22,876 nt of DNA from CAZUSO01 sp964622775 (GCA_964622775.1 CAZUSO010000047.1:1-22876); one strand, 5' to 3'; counted from the first letter of the stretch, positions 7,870 through 15,828 are shown. Made by a program: numbers and translations. Notes: a model not told the origin generated them from the sequence alone.

Positions 7870-8331
7870 ATGAATCAGGATAGAAACAATATTAAAACCT
7901 CCATACAGATTCAAAGGCTGCCGGGGGAAGTGTATGAAGCTATTGTTAATCCCGTCAGGATGGCCGGTTATTTTATCGCGAAGGGATCCGGGAGGCTGGA
8001 TCAGCCGAATCCGGTGCAATGGTCCTGGCCGGAATTTGATGGTAATTTTGAAATCCATCCGGGGAAATGCATACCGCTTCAGTTCGTATCATTTTACTGG
8101 GATGGTGCGGAAAATCTGAGAACGTATGTAGAGATGCAGTTGGAAGCGGTTGGGCAGGATACAAAAGTGACGGTGCGGGAAACTGCCGATGACCGGTCCG
8201 AGCCCGATATCAACTGGTTGAAAAATAATATGGAGGGTTGGGCTAATTTCTTAGCCTGCCTGAAAGCCAATTTAGAATATGGCATTAATCTGCGCCGGGG
8301 CGCCTTTGAGTTTATGCGAAAAAATACCTGA
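7870..8331 (+). CDS. SRPBCC / AHSA1-domain protein
   Basis: A 153-residue START-like protein of the AHSA1 (Hsp90 ATPase activator homologue) group of SRPBCC folds. It shows the family pattern: an early strand TSIQIQRLPGEVYEAI (11-26), a W-rich middle (VQWSWPEF), strands ending in TKVTVRET, and a C-terminal helix beginning around WLKNNMEGWANFLACLK that closes the hydrophobic pocket. Bacterial members bind small hydrophobic ligands or act in stress responses; the true role is unknown for most. It starts 58 bp after the symporter and is followed 75 bp later by a VOC protein, also a small ligand-binding fold. These two types are often neighbours in Bacteroidota, so a shared transcript is likely. 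Fold confident, function not. Confidence 0.78.
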   Translation: MNQDRNNIKTSIQIQRLPGEVYEAIVNPVRMAGYFIAKGSGRLDQPNPVQWSWPEFDGNFEIHPGKCIPLQFVSFYWDGAENLRTYVEMQLEAVGQDTKVTVRETADDRSEPDINWLKNNMEGWANFLACLKANLEYGINLRRGAFEFMRKNT

Positions 8332-8406
8332 TATTTCAGGAAAAGATATTAATCTTAATCTGCTCAAACCACTTTGTGGAATTATTCAATTTTAAAACAA
8401 AAAATA

Positions 8407-8841
8407 ATGCCAGTACTACATCCTTATTTGACGTTTAAAGGTAATTGCGAATCGGCCTTTAATTTTTATCGGTCCGTTTTTGGTGGTGAATTCAACTATA
8501 TAGGCCGCTTCGGCGATATGCCGGAAGATGAAAATCATATAGTCAGGGAAGAAGATAAAAACAAGATTATGCATATCGGACTGCCGCTTGGCGATGGCGC
8601 TGTGCTGATGGGTAGTGACACGGGAGGCGAATGGAGTGATCAAACCGTGGTCGGGAACAATATCACTCTTTCGCTGAATGTAGCCAGTAAAGCCCAGGCG
8701 GACGACCTCTACGCACGCCTTTCTGACGGAGGCCGCCAGACCATGCCTATGAATCAGACTTTCTGGGGCGATTATTTCGGGATGCTTACCGATCCTTTTG
8801 ACATCAACTGGATGATTAGCTTCAGCGAGCAAAAGCCCTGA
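8407..8841 (+). CDS. VOC family protein, PhnB/YjdN-like
   Basis: A 144-residue vicinal-oxygen-chelate protein of the PhnB/glyoxalase-like group. The N-terminus HPYLTFKGNCESAFNFYRSVFGG is the family signature, followed by the second half ITLSLNVASKAQADDLYARLSDGG and the closing FWGDYFGMLTDPFDINWMI. The two paired beta-alpha-beta-beta-beta modules of the fold can be followed. Members are often annotated as 3-demethylubiquinone methyltransferase-like, but they lack a SAM site and their reaction is unknown. The ATG at 8407 was chosen because the family begins at this point; an in-frame TTG at 8374 would add 11 unlikely residues. It follows the AHSA1-domain gene. Confidence 0.85.
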   Translation: MPVLHPYLTFKGNCESAFNFYRSVFGGEFNYIGRFGDMPEDENHIVREEDKNKIMHIGLPLGDGAVLMGSDTGGEWSDQTVVGNNITLSLNVASKAQADDLYARLSDGGRQTMPMNQTFWGDYFGMLTDPFDINWMISFSEQKP

Positions 8842-8913
8842 TATCCTGGATGAGTTCCGATAAATGCGTTATTTTTTGCTTCGGCAAAGTGTACTTATTG
8901 TCCTTTTTCTTAG

Positions 8914-8955
8914 AAAACAGAATTCCCCGGAGCAGCAATGGTCCGGGGAATTCTG
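8914..8955 (-). terminator. Terminator of pgk
   Basis: A perfect 14-bp inverted repeat (8918-8931 with 8942-8955) around a 10-nt loop. On the minus strand it is followed by TTTTCT, so it should end the pgk transcript about 80 nt past its stop; on the plus strand no T-run follows. It lies between convergent genes and may also slow plus-strand readthrough from the VOC gene. Confidence 0.75.
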
Positions 8956-9033
8956 TATAACAGGTCAGGCGGTTGGAAAGTGTCAAGTACTTTATTGCGG
9001 AGCTATGATTTTCAGTATCTTTATATATGCAGG

Positions 9034-10245
9034 TTACTGTTTCACAGCAGCTATTCCGGGTAATTCTTTACCCTCGAAATATTCCAGCATGGCGCCTCCT
9101 CCGGTAGATACATAGCTCACCTTATCGGCAAACCCGAACTTATTGACGGCTGCTACGCTGTCTCCGCCGCCTACGAGGCTATACGCGCCTTTTTGCGTAG
9201 CCTCGGCTACCGCTTCGGCAATGGCTTTAGTGCCACTCTGGAATTTTTCCATCTCAAACACGCCCATCGGGCCGTTCCATAAAATAGTTCCGGAGCGCAG
9301 CAGCACATTGCGGAATGCGTTGCGGGCATTTTCCCCGATATCCAGTCCCATCCATCCTTCGGGTATAACATTACTCTTAGTCTGTTGCGTGTCGGCATCG
9401 GCGGCAAAGCGGTTGGCAATCAGACTGTCTTCCGGCAAATGAATCTGCACGTTTTTTGCCTTTGCCTGCTCTAAAAGCGCTCTGGCGGTATCTAAGCGGT
9501 CATCTTCACAAAGCGAATTTCCGATATGCCCGCCCTGCGCCTTGAAAAAGGTATAGGCCATCCCTCCTCCGATGATAATGTCAGTAGCCCGGTCCAGCAG
9601 GTTCTCAATGATCATTATCTTGTCGGAAACCTTGGCTCCGCCAATGATAGCGGTAAAGGGCTTTTCAGCATGATGCAATACTTTTTCCGCAGCCTTTACC
9701 TCTGCTTCCATCAGGCAACCAAACATCTTTTTCCCTGCGGGGAAAAATTGCGCTATTACGGCTGTGGAGGCATGGGCGCGGTGAGCGGTTCCGAAGGCAT
9801 CGTTGATATATACATCCCCTAATTCGGATAGATATTTTGCGAAGTCAGGGTCGCCTTTTTCTTCCTCCTTATAATAACGCAGGTTTTCCAGCAGCAATAC
9901 TTCACCGGGTTGCAGCGCTGCCGACCGGGCGCGGGCATCATCGCTTTTGCAGTCATCATAGAAGATTACCGGTTTGCCCAAAAGCTCCGACAAATGCGTT
10001 ACAATGCGGCTTAGGGAAAAGTCGGACTTGCTTAGTTCCGGCTTCTTTTCCATATCCTTGATTGGTCGTCCCCAATGGCTCATCAGGATGACGCTGCCGC
10101 CGTCAGACAGTACTTTGTTCAGCGTAGGCAGCGCAGCGCGGATGCGGGTATCGTCGGTGATCTTCCCGTCCCGGATAGGTACGTTGAAGTCCACGCGGAT
10201 CAGAGCTTTTTGCCCGGAGAAATTATACGTTGAGATTGTTTGCAT
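9034..10245 (-). CDS. pgk: Phosphoglycerate kinase
   Basis: Glycolytic and gluconeogenic enzyme that transfers phosphate between 1,3-bisphosphoglycerate and ADP; cytosolic, monomeric. The 403 residues are a full-length family member: RVDFNVP (17-23), the SHWGRP loop (56-61, usually SHLGRP), INDAFGTAHRAHAS (147-160), GGAKVSDK (202-209), NGPMGVFE (324-331), nucleotide-binding GGGDS (359-363) and the C-terminal TGGGAMLEYFEGKELPG. It is a single-gene unit with a TACTTTTG -7 box a short distance upstream and a strong hairpin terminator downstream. Another glycolytic enzyme, class I aldolase, lies 6 kb away in a separate unit. Identification certain. Confidence 0.99.
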   Translation of the reverse strand: MQTISTYNFSGQKALIRVDFNVPIRDGKITDDTRIRAALPTLNKVLSDGGSVILMSHWGRPIKDMEKKPELSKSDFSLSRIVTHLSELLGKPVIFYDDCKSDDARARSAALQPGEVLLLENLRYYKEEEKGDPDFAKYLSELGDVYINDAFGTAHRAHASTAVIAQFFPAGKKMFGCLMEAEVKAAEKVLHHAEKPFTAIIGGAKVSDKIMIIENLLDRATDIIIGGGMAYTFFKAQGGHIGNSLCEDDRLDTARALLEQAKAKNVQIHLPEDSLIANRFAADADTQQTKSNVIPEGWMGLDIGENARNAFRNVLLRSGTILWNGPMGVFEMEKFQSGTKAIAEAVAEATQKGAYSLVGGGDSVAAVNKFGFADKVSYVSTGGGAMLEYFEGKELPGIAAVKQ

Positions 10246-10264
10246 AGTTCAAATGATTGTGGCG

Positions 10265-10272
10265 CAAAAGTA
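10265..10272 (-). promoter_or_regulatory. -7 box of pgk
   Basis: Minus-strand TACTTTTG matches TAnnTTTG and ends 19 bp before the pgk ATG, giving a short predicted leader. No TTG at the expected -33 position is visible. Confidence 0.45.
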
Positions 10273-10860
10273 AGTAATAAACTAATGAGGAAAAAGGTAG
10301 CTGGCGGGAAGAGTGCATCTCAAAATACGTAAACGGTAATCTTTCTGTACCATAATATACGCAAACTTATTGTTTTTAGGAAGCCCGGCTTCAATTTGCT
10401 TAACCGCAGGTGAACCCTGCGGTTGATAAATTCCATGCGTTCAGCCCTGAAGGGGGTGAATTACAATTTATAAGAATAATTTTGACCGAAACTAATTCCA
10501 TCTGTAATGCGTAATTGTTTAGAGCCGTTCAAGCCTTTCAGGCTTGTGTTTTGCGTGATTCTTCATTTTCCGCAGATTTCGTCCGCGACTATTTACAGTT
10601 AGGCCCTTCGGGTTTATAAATCTTATTTCTGAATCTATTATTACAACCTAATCTTGTAAGACTGTTTTTTTACGGCAATTTGGAATGATACCCTTTAAAA
10701 TGGGCAGAAAGTGAAGTGCGTATATTGGGAATAGGAATAACGGGCTACAGTATTCTGTGATCGGCCAAGGTAAAGCCAGCTATGTTCTATCTGTTTTTTG
10801 AAATTTCATTGAATTGGATATCAGCATTTTCGCTATTTTGCATTTTGACTTAGCACTTGA
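10273..10860. other. Gene-free region with hairpins
   Basis: Nothing between pgk and the XRE regulator gene codes convincingly. The central part (10402-10615) is a chain of small palindromes described as a separate repeat; the flanks are plain AT-rich sequence. I see no tRNA or known RNA fold. Confidence 0.55.
10402..10615. repeat. Hairpin-rich interspersed repeat
   Basis: Several short palindromes follow one another. AACCGCAGG / CCTGCGGTT (10402-10410 with 10416-10424) is a perfect 9-bp stem. Then come TTCAGCCCT / AGGGGGTGAA around 10440-10460 (imperfect), CAAGCC / GGCTTG (10530-10535 with 10541-10546) and CCC TTC GGG near 10604. Words such as 'cagccctgaaggg', 'gcctttcaggc' and 'cccttcggg' recall dispersed palindromic repeats I know from Bacteroidota intergenic DNA. 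There is only one copy in this window, so the repeat status is from memory and not shown here. Confidence 0.4.
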
Positions 10861-11064
10861 TTATCTTTCCTGTTCATCCGGCAAAAAAATAGCTTCAACC
10901 GGCTGGAGCAAGACTCGCGCAATCCGGATAGCAAGCAGTGTGGAAGGTATAAATTTTTCCCTTTCGATAGCGATTATGCTTTGGCGGCTGACATTGACGT
11001 GCTCCGCCAAATCCTGTTGGGTAAGCCCTAAGGCGGTACGCAATTCCCTGACTTTATTTCGCAC
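10861..11064 (-). CDS. Small XRE-family HTH regulator
   Basis: A 67-residue Cro/CI-type DNA-binding protein that is almost entirely helix-turn-helix: VRELRTALGLTQQDLAEHVNVSRQSIIAIEREK spans helices 1-4, with recognition helix VSRQSIIAIE (29-38). The end PVEAIFLPDE is typical of the short YozG-like regulators that have no ligand domain. It starts with GTG at 11064, inside the end of the upstream membrane-protein gene (11-nt overlap), which points to translational coupling; the only methionine is the start itself and the family begins at this point, so GTG is the likely start. Short XRE proteins of this type are commonly paired with a small membrane protein, as here, and probably control their own operon. 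Targets unknown. Confidence 0.88.
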   Translation of the reverse strand: MRNKVRELRTALGLTQQDLAEHVNVSRQSIIAIEREKFIPSTLLAIRIARVLLQPVEAIFLPDEQER

Positions 11065-11536
11065 GATAAAATTTCCAGTGTAAACAATAATGAAAGCGGA
11101 TTATGTAGGTCAGCCAAAAAACCAGTACCAGCAAGAGCGGGAAAGCTTCCTGCAAAAAATCTCCCCATTCCGCCTGCCATACGAAAACGGCCGAGCTCAT
11201 GAAGCCTACAATCAGGATGACCTGTACCAATGCTGCAAACAGGAAACTTTCCAGACGGGTTTTTATCACAAATTCATCTTCCTTTTTTTCTTTGGAAAAA
11301 CTGATAAAATACAAGCCGAGGATGGTTGCCAGAAAGGAGACGGCCAATAATACAACATTCAGCTTATGATATGCTGCTATCGGATTAGCCGGAAGTGGGC
11401 CGGAATCAGGATATATCCATAAGGCTAAACGTGTTGCCACACCTCTTTGCACGGCAATCCAGACCAATAACCCGACCGGGAAGCAATAATTCCCGATTTT
11501 TTTGAAAGCATGGGGTAATAAAAATGAGATGGACAT
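11054..11536 (-). CDS. Four-helix membrane protein, partner of XRE regulator
   Basis: A 160-residue integral membrane protein without a recognised catalytic motif. Hydrophobic segments lie at about 15-30, 57-79, 98-120 and 129-147. A charged linker SKEKKEDEFVIKTRLESF (81-98) precedes the third; a similar acidic-basic E-D-E-x-I-x-x-x-R-x-x-S pattern occurs in small membrane proteins found next to short XRE regulators (from memory, DUF2178-like). The ATG at 11536 was chosen; the in-frame TTG two codons earlier is less likely. A -7 box TACATTTG lies just upstream. Its last 11 nt overlap the regulator gene, so the two form one unit. It might act as a membrane sensor or anchor that tunes the regulator, but this is only inferred from the pairing. 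Confidence 0.75.
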   Translation of the reverse strand: MSISFLLPHAFKKIGNYCFPVGLLVWIAVQRGVATRLALWIYPDSGPLPANPIAAYHKLNVVLLAVSFLATILGLYFISFSKEKKEDEFVIKTRLESFLFAALVQVILIVGFMSSAVFVWQAEWGDFLQEAFPLLLVLVFWLTYIIRFHYCLHWKFYRAK

Positions 11537-11553
11537 ATACAATATATTTTACC

Positions 11554-11561
11554 CAAATGTA
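11554..11561 (-). promoter_or_regulatory. -7 box of membrane protein/XRE operon
   Basis: Minus-strand TACATTTG fits TAnnTTTG and ends 17 bp before the ATG at 11536. The 249-bp gap it sits in also carries the divergent aconitase promoter. Confidence 0.45.
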
Positions 11562-11697
11562 CTATTTTATCAATAAAATGTAAAGTATAATATACATTTT
11601 GATTTTTTTTCTGATAGTATAAATATCCTCAATAGGGTTTTCATTAAATTTTAAGGTCATGATGCGGCCATAATTTTTCTTTGTCTTGATTATGAAG

Positions 11698-11705
11698 TAA
11701 ATTTG
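11698..11705 (+). promoter_or_regulatory. -7 box of aconitase gene
   Basis: TAAATTTG fits the -7 consensus and would give a leader of about 75 nt. A TTG at 11681-11683 is only 14 bp upstream, closer than the usual 17-23 bp, so the assignment is tentative. Confidence 0.4.
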
Positions 11706-11785
11706 CAATCCGTAAAATTACTACATATAACTCATAAAATTACAATATCTATTTTTCTCTTTCATAATTCAATTATTATAGCAAA

Positions 11786-14053
11786 ATGCCATTTGACTTA
11801 GACCTCATTAAAAAAACTTATGCCGGTCTCCCCGGAAAAATCGAAACCGCCCGAACCTTATTGAACCGCCCGCTTACGCTTACTGAAAAGATACTGTATG
11901 CCCACCTTGACCAGCCTGCAAACCGTATTCTGGAGCGTGGAAAGGATTATGTGGATTTTCGACCGGACCGGGTAGCCATGCAGGATGCTACCGCTCAAAT
12001 GGCGCTTTTGCAATTTATGACCTGCGGCCGTGATAAAGTTGCGGTTCCTTCTACCGTGCACTGCGATCACCTGATTCAGGCTAAGGCGGAAGCAGGAACA
12101 GATCTAAAGATTGCCGTAGATACCAATAAAGAGGTTTATGACTTCCTCGCCTCTGTTTCCGACCGCTATGGTATCGGTTTCTGGAAGGCCGGTGCGGGTA
12201 TTATCCACCAGGTGGTATTGGAAAATTATGCTTTCCCCGGTGGGATGATGATTGGTACGGATTCCCACACGCCTAATGCCGGCGGCTTAGGAATGATTGC
12301 CATTGGCGTGGGCGGAGCGGATGCCTGCGACGTGATGGCCGGTCTGCCCTGGGAGCTGAAAATGCCCAAGCTGATAGGCATTCACCTGAAAGGTAAACTG
12401 AATGGCTGGGCTTCTCCGAAAGATATTATCTTATGGGTTTCCGGCAAGCTCACGGTAAAAGGTGGTACCGGCGCCGTGGTGGAATACTTCGGTGAAGGTG
12501 CGCGTAATATCAGCGCTACTGGTAAAGGTACGATTTGTAATATGGGTGCGGAGATTGGCGCTACAACCTCTACCTTCGGGTATGACGACAGCATGGAGCG
12601 CTATCTGCGTGCTACAAACCGTGCCGAGATTGCGGAGCTGGCTAATGGTATCCGGGAACACCTGACCGGCGATGCAGAGGTGTATGCCAACCCGGGACAA
12701 TATTTTGACGAGGTTATCGAGCTGGATCTTTCTACGCTGGAGCCCTATCTGAACGGGCCTTTCACACCGGATCTGGCTACACCGATTTCTAAAATGAAGG
12801 ATGCCGCCAAAGCCAACGAATGGCCTACCGACATTAAAGTGGGCCTGATTGGATCCTGCACCAACTCTTCTTACGAAGATATCAGCCGGGCGGCTAACCT
12901 GGCACAGCAGGCTATTGATAAAGGATTAAAAGCTAAATCGGAATATACGATTACGCCGGGTTCGGAACAGGTATTTTATACCATCAGGCGTGACGGATTT
13001 GTGGATGTTTTTGAAAAAATGGGTGGTACGGTATTTGCCAATGCCTGCGGTCCCTGTATCGGAATGTGGGCACGGGAAGGCGCCGAAAAGCGCGAGAAAA
13101 ATACCATCGTGCATTCCTTTAACCGCAATTTTGCTGCACGTCAGGATGGTAATCCCAATACCTTTGCATTTGTGGGCAGCCCGGAATTGGTAACCGCAAT
13201 GGCCATTGCCGGCGACCTGACCTTCAATCCGCTGACCGATACACTGATCAATATAGATGGCGAGCGGGTGAAGCTGGATCCCCCAACTGGCTTTGAACTG
13301 CCGCCAAGAGGTTTTGATGTGGACGATCCCGGTTACCAGGCTCCTGCCGATGATGATACAATGATAAAGGTAAAAGTAGCTCCGGACTCGCAGCGGTTGC
13401 AATTATTAGAGACTTTCCCGGCCTGGGAAGGCACCGATCTGAAAGGGCTGAAGCTGCTGATTAAGGCAAAAGGAAAATGCACTACGGACCATATCTCGAT
13501 GGCTGGTCCCTGGTTGAAGTTCCGCGGGCATTTAGATAATATTTCCAACAATATGCTGATTGGCGCCACCAATTATTTCAATGAAAAAACCAATAGTGTA
13601 AAAAGCGCATTAACCGGTGAATACGGGGCGGTGCCCGACACGCAGCGCGCTTATAAAGCAGCAGGAGTCGGATCGGTTGTGGTTGGAGATGAAAACTATG
13701 GGGAAGGCAGCAGTCGGGAACATGCGGCTATGGAGCCGAGACATTTGGGTGTGCGTGTTGTGCTGGTAAAATCCTTTGCCCGCATTCATGAAACCAATCT
13801 GAAGAAACAGGGGATGCTGGGGGTCACTTTTACCGACAAGGAAGATTATAACAAGATACAGGAAGATGATACTATAGATATTCTGGGACTTACGGAATTT
13901 ACTCCCGGCAAGCCCCTGACTGTGGTACTACACCATAAAGACGGCAGCGAAGAAAGTTTCCCGGTCAATCATACCTACAATCAGCAGCAGATTGAATGGT
14001 TCCGCGCAGGAAGCTGCCTCAATGTAATTCGTAAAGATTTTGGAGTAGCCTGA
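11786..14053 (+). CDS. acn: Aconitate hydratase, mitochondrial type
   Basis: TCA-cycle [4Fe-4S] enzyme that isomerises citrate to isocitrate through cis-aconitate. The 755 residues resemble eukaryotic mitochondrial aconitase more than E. coli AcnA or AcnB in length and motif wording. The three cluster cysteines are C358 in GSCTNSS and C421/C424 in NACGPCIGMW, which coincide with the numbering of mature pig mitochondrial aconitase. The substrate and catalytic residues D159-S160-H161 lie in MIGTDSHTPNAGGLG, and the swivel-domain SSREHAAMEPRHLG carries the catalytic Ser and Arg. The ATG at 11786 follows an AT-rich leader. It is a single-gene unit ended by a hairpin; citrate synthase and isocitrate dehydrogenase are not in the window. 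Very sure of function; the symbol is generic. Confidence 0.97.
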   Translation: MPFDLDLIKKTYAGLPGKIETARTLLNRPLTLTEKILYAHLDQPANRILERGKDYVDFRPDRVAMQDATAQMALLQFMTCGRDKVAVPSTVHCDHLIQAKAEAGTDLKIAVDTNKEVYDFLASVSDRYGIGFWKAGAGIIHQVVLENYAFPGGMMIGTDSHTPNAGGLGMIAIGVGGADACDVMAGLPWELKMPKLIGIHLKGKLNGWASPKDIILWVSGKLTVKGGTGAVVEYFGEGARNISATGKGTICNMGAEIGATTSTFGYDDSMERYLRATNRAEIAELANGIREHLTGDAEVYANPGQYFDEVIELDLSTLEPYLNGPFTPDLATPISKMKDAAKANEWPTDIKVGLIGSCTNSSYEDISRAANLAQQAIDKGLKAKSEYTITPGSEQVFYTIRRDGFVDVFEKMGGTVFANACGPCIGMWAREGAEKREKNTIVHSFNRNFAARQDGNPNTFAFVGSPELVTAMAIAGDLTFNPLTDTLINIDGERVKLDPPTGFELPPRGFDVDDPGYQAPADDDTMIKVKVAPDSQRLQLLETFPAWEGTDLKGLKLLIKAKGKCTTDHISMAGPWLKFRGHLDNISNNMLIGATNYFNEKTNSVKSALTGEYGAVPDTQRAYKAAGVGSVVVGDENYGEGSSREHAAMEPRHLGVRVVLVKSFARIHETNLKKQGMLGVTFTDKEDYNKIQEDDTIDILGLTEFTPGKPLTVVLHHKDGSEESFPVNHTYNQQQIEWFRAGSCLNVIRKDFGVA

Positions 14054-14081
14054 GCAGGCGCCGGAATAGTATAATTGCAGG

Positions 14082-14117
14082 ATCTCCAAAGCCGGTAAAA
14101 GGGTTTTGGAGATTTCT
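14082..14117 (+). terminator. Terminator of aconitase gene
   Basis: ATCTCCAAAGCC (14082-14093) pairs with GGTTTTGGAGAT (14102-14113) as 12 bp with one G-T wobble around an 8-nt loop, followed by a modest T-rich stretch. It lies 28 bp past the stop codon. Confidence 0.7.
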
Positions 14118-14484
14118 GTATTTCAGCAAAGAAAGCCACGGAGATAAAGCAACAATGTATTCCTCTGCTTTAACACGTGTCTTCCTGTGTTAGCGTGCGC
14201 CCTCGCGTATAGCCAGTCCCGCCGTTGTTAGTGTTTTACCAACAACAAAACGGGAAATCATCACTTTTCGCAGGACAGTTATTCGTATTTACTTCCAGGT
14301 AATAGCAGAAAAATGTGTTTTGTGCTGATTTTTAAGTTTGTCAACTTTTAAAAGTGGGTAAACTTTGCCCAAGCTATATGAATTTAACAATACCAAACAA
14401 TAATTCCCGATATACTGTATCACCCATCTGCAATTTCCGGTTATACGCACGCGGTTCTGTTACGGTATTGTCTATTCAGACGCA
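14118..14484. other. Gene-free spacer carrying repeat copy
   Basis: Spacer between the convergent aconitase and SDR genes. It is mostly taken up by a copy of the mosaic intergenic repeat (14224-14292), preceded by related C/T-rich words around 14155-14205 and followed by a diverged relative of the 22-bp element at 14430-14446. No gene or RNA is apparent. Confidence 0.5.
14224..14292 (+). repeat. Mosaic intergenic repeat, copy 1 (partial)
   Basis: Module 1 is present: the hairpin GTTGTTAGT-GTTTT-ACCAACAAC (one mismatch) followed by AAAACGGGAAATCA and ACTTTTCGC. The last part matches 20910-20934 almost base for base. A module-2 beginning (ACAG...CGTATTTAC) follows, then similarity fades. The CGCAGATT and ACAAAGA blocks seen in the other copies are missing or strongly diverged here. 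Confidence 0.65.
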
Positions 14485-15345
14485 TTAGCCGTTTATGATC
14501 TCTCCGCCATTGGGATGGAGAACTTGTCCGGAAATAAATGATGCGTTATTGCCGGCTAAAAATAGAAAACAGGGAGCGATTTCATTCGGCTCCGCCGCTC
14601 TTCCCATAGGCGTATCGCTGCCAAACGCTGTCACTTCTTTTTTCGTTAAAGAAGAGGATATTAATGGCGTCCACACCGGGCCGGGCGCCACTGCATTCAC
14701 CCGGATGCCCTGCCGGATCAAATTGGAAGATAAGCTTCTGGTAAAAGACAATATAGCGCCTTTGCTGGCAGCATAATCCATCAGGTGGGGGCTGCCCCTA
14801 TAGGCGGTCACCGATGTGGTGTTAATGATAGAAGCGTCCTTTTTGAGATAGGGCAAGGTGTATTTTGTCAGCCAGAAGCAGGAATAGAAATTTGTGGCAA
14901 AGGTTGTTTGCAGCTGCTTCGTAGTAATATTTTCCAGCGATTGCGCTTCCCAATGAACTGCGGCGTTGTTGATGAGAATATCTATCTTGCCGAATTTTTT
15001 TATTGTAATGTCTATTAAACGTTTGCAATTCCTTTCCTTGCTGAGATCTCCTTTTACCCGTATGCACTTTCTTCCTAAGGCCAGAATCTGCTTTTGCGTT
15101 TTCATGGCATCCTCCTGCTCATTCAGATACCCGATGACAATGTCGGAGCCTTCCTGCGCGAACAATAGAGCCGTAGCTTTGCCTATGCCGCTGTCCCCGC
15201 CCGATATGACCGTTACTTTGTCCTGAAGCTTCGGAAGTGCGGGAGCGCCTTTCGGATCGGAGTCGGGTGGAGGGGACATTTTGGATTCCAAGCCGGGCTT
15301 CGGCTGCGTTTGTGGTGGCCGTATCTTTCTTTTTTGAGAAGTCAT
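14485..15345 (-). CDS. SDR family oxidoreductase, GS39/YghA-like
   Basis: A 286-residue NAD(P)-dependent short-chain dehydrogenase with a proline- and lysine-rich N-terminal extension of about 40 residues, as in Bacillus general stress protein 39 and E. coli YghA. The cofactor motif SGGDSGIG is at 48-55, NNAA at 126-129, the catalytic serine in NTTSVT (about S178), and Y191-x3-K195. The PGPVWTPLI and GxxLHPNGGE end are family-typical. The substrate is unknown; relatives are stress-induced aldehyde or alcohol reductases. It starts 4 bp after the stop of the DUF6496 gene, so the two are cotranscribed and probably coupled. A 16-bp tandem repeat lies right at this junction. Family certain, stress role inferred from family and neighbour. 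Confidence 0.88.
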   Translation of the reverse strand: MTSQKRKIRPPQTQPKPGLESKMSPPPDSDPKGAPALPKLQDKVTVISGGDSGIGKATALLFAQEGSDIVIGYLNEQEDAMKTQKQILALGRKCIRVKGDLSKERNCKRLIDITIKKFGKIDILINNAAVHWEAQSLENITTKQLQTTFATNFYSCFWLTKYTLPYLKKDASIINTTSVTAYRGSPHLMDYAASKGAILSFTRSLSSNLIRQGIRVNAVAPGPVWTPLISSSLTKKEVTAFGSDTPMGRAAEPNEIAPCFLFLAGNNASFISGQVLHPNGGEIING

Positions 15346-15347
15346 AA

Positions 15348-15379
15348 CTTTATTTTTTTGTGCTTTTATTTTTTTGTGC
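15348..15379 (-). repeat. 16-bp tandem repeat with A7 tracts
   Basis: Two adjacent 16-bp units, GCACAAAAAAATAAAA (15364-15379) and GCACAAAAAAATAAAG (15348-15363) on the minus strand, identical at 15 of 16 positions. They encode the last residues and the stop of the DUF6496 protein, and end 2 bp before the SDR start codon. Because 16 is not a multiple of three, the two copies are read in different frames. Confidence 0.9.
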
Positions 15380-15586
15380 CTTCTTCTTAGGAGCAGCCGC
15401 TTTTTTCGTTATTGTTTTCTTTTCAGGCACTTTGGCGCCTGCTTCCCGCGCTTCGGATAAGCCAATAGCAATAGCTTGTTTCCGGTTTGTTACCGTATCA
15501 CCGCTACTGCTTTTTAATTTTCCTTCTTTCATTTCATGAATCGCCCTGGCTACTTTTTCGCCGGCTTTTTTACTATACTTTGCCAT
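15350..15586 (-). CDS. DUF6496 lysine-rich small protein
   Basis: A 78-residue basic protein. The first ~55 residues match the DUF6496 pattern as I know it: AKYSKKAGEKVARAIHEMKEGKL, then VTNRKQAIAIGLSEAREAGAKVP. The tail is a lysine/alanine run (KKAAAPKKKAQKNKSTKK) resembling histone H1-like bacterial proteins. A DNA- or nucleic-acid-binding, stress-related role is plausible, but no function is established to my knowledge. No signal peptide. The gene precedes the stress-type SDR by 4 bp and follows a terminator, so it is likely first in a two-gene unit. Its 3' end is formed by a 16-bp tandem repeat that moves the stop codon into a second repeat unit. Confidence 0.82.
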   Translation of the reverse strand: MAKYSKKAGEKVARAIHEMKEGKLKSSSGDTVTNRKQAIAIGLSEAREAGAKVPEKKTITKKAAAPKKKAQKNKSTKK

Positions 15587-15715
15587 AAGTAATCAATTTT
15601 TTGCATAAATCATATTAATTGCTTTTGTTTAATGGAAATACGAGGTTACTGTTTCGGTTTGAATAAAGTATAGATCCGGCTTTTATCAGTACCGAAAATG
15701 TATCTTATTTCAATA

Positions 15716-15749
15716 AAAAAAGGGCTCTTGTAGTATAGGAGCCCTTTTT
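15716..15749. terminator. Bidirectional hairpin terminator
   Basis: AAAAAGGGCTC and GAGCCCTTTTT flank an 11-nt loop, giving an 11-bp stem with A-run and T-run on either side, so it can work on both strands. On the minus strand it follows the glutamine-rich gene (stop at 15829) and precedes the DUF6496 gene, so it should separate these two transcripts. Confidence 0.85.
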
Positions 15750-15828
15750 GAATTCCTTATTCTCATCGGAATAATGGAGCAGACATCTGCCTGCTGTTTA
15801 ATAGATTTTTATAGCGTTTTTTAGCGCC

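Noticed and set aside
8416..8832. 138-codon minus-strand frame opposite the VOC gene
   Set aside because: The plus-strand frame has a clear family signature from end to end; the antisense one has none.
12926..13402. 158-codon minus-strand frame inside aconitase
   Set aside because: Antisense shadow of a strongly conserved coding sequence; no domain or context support.
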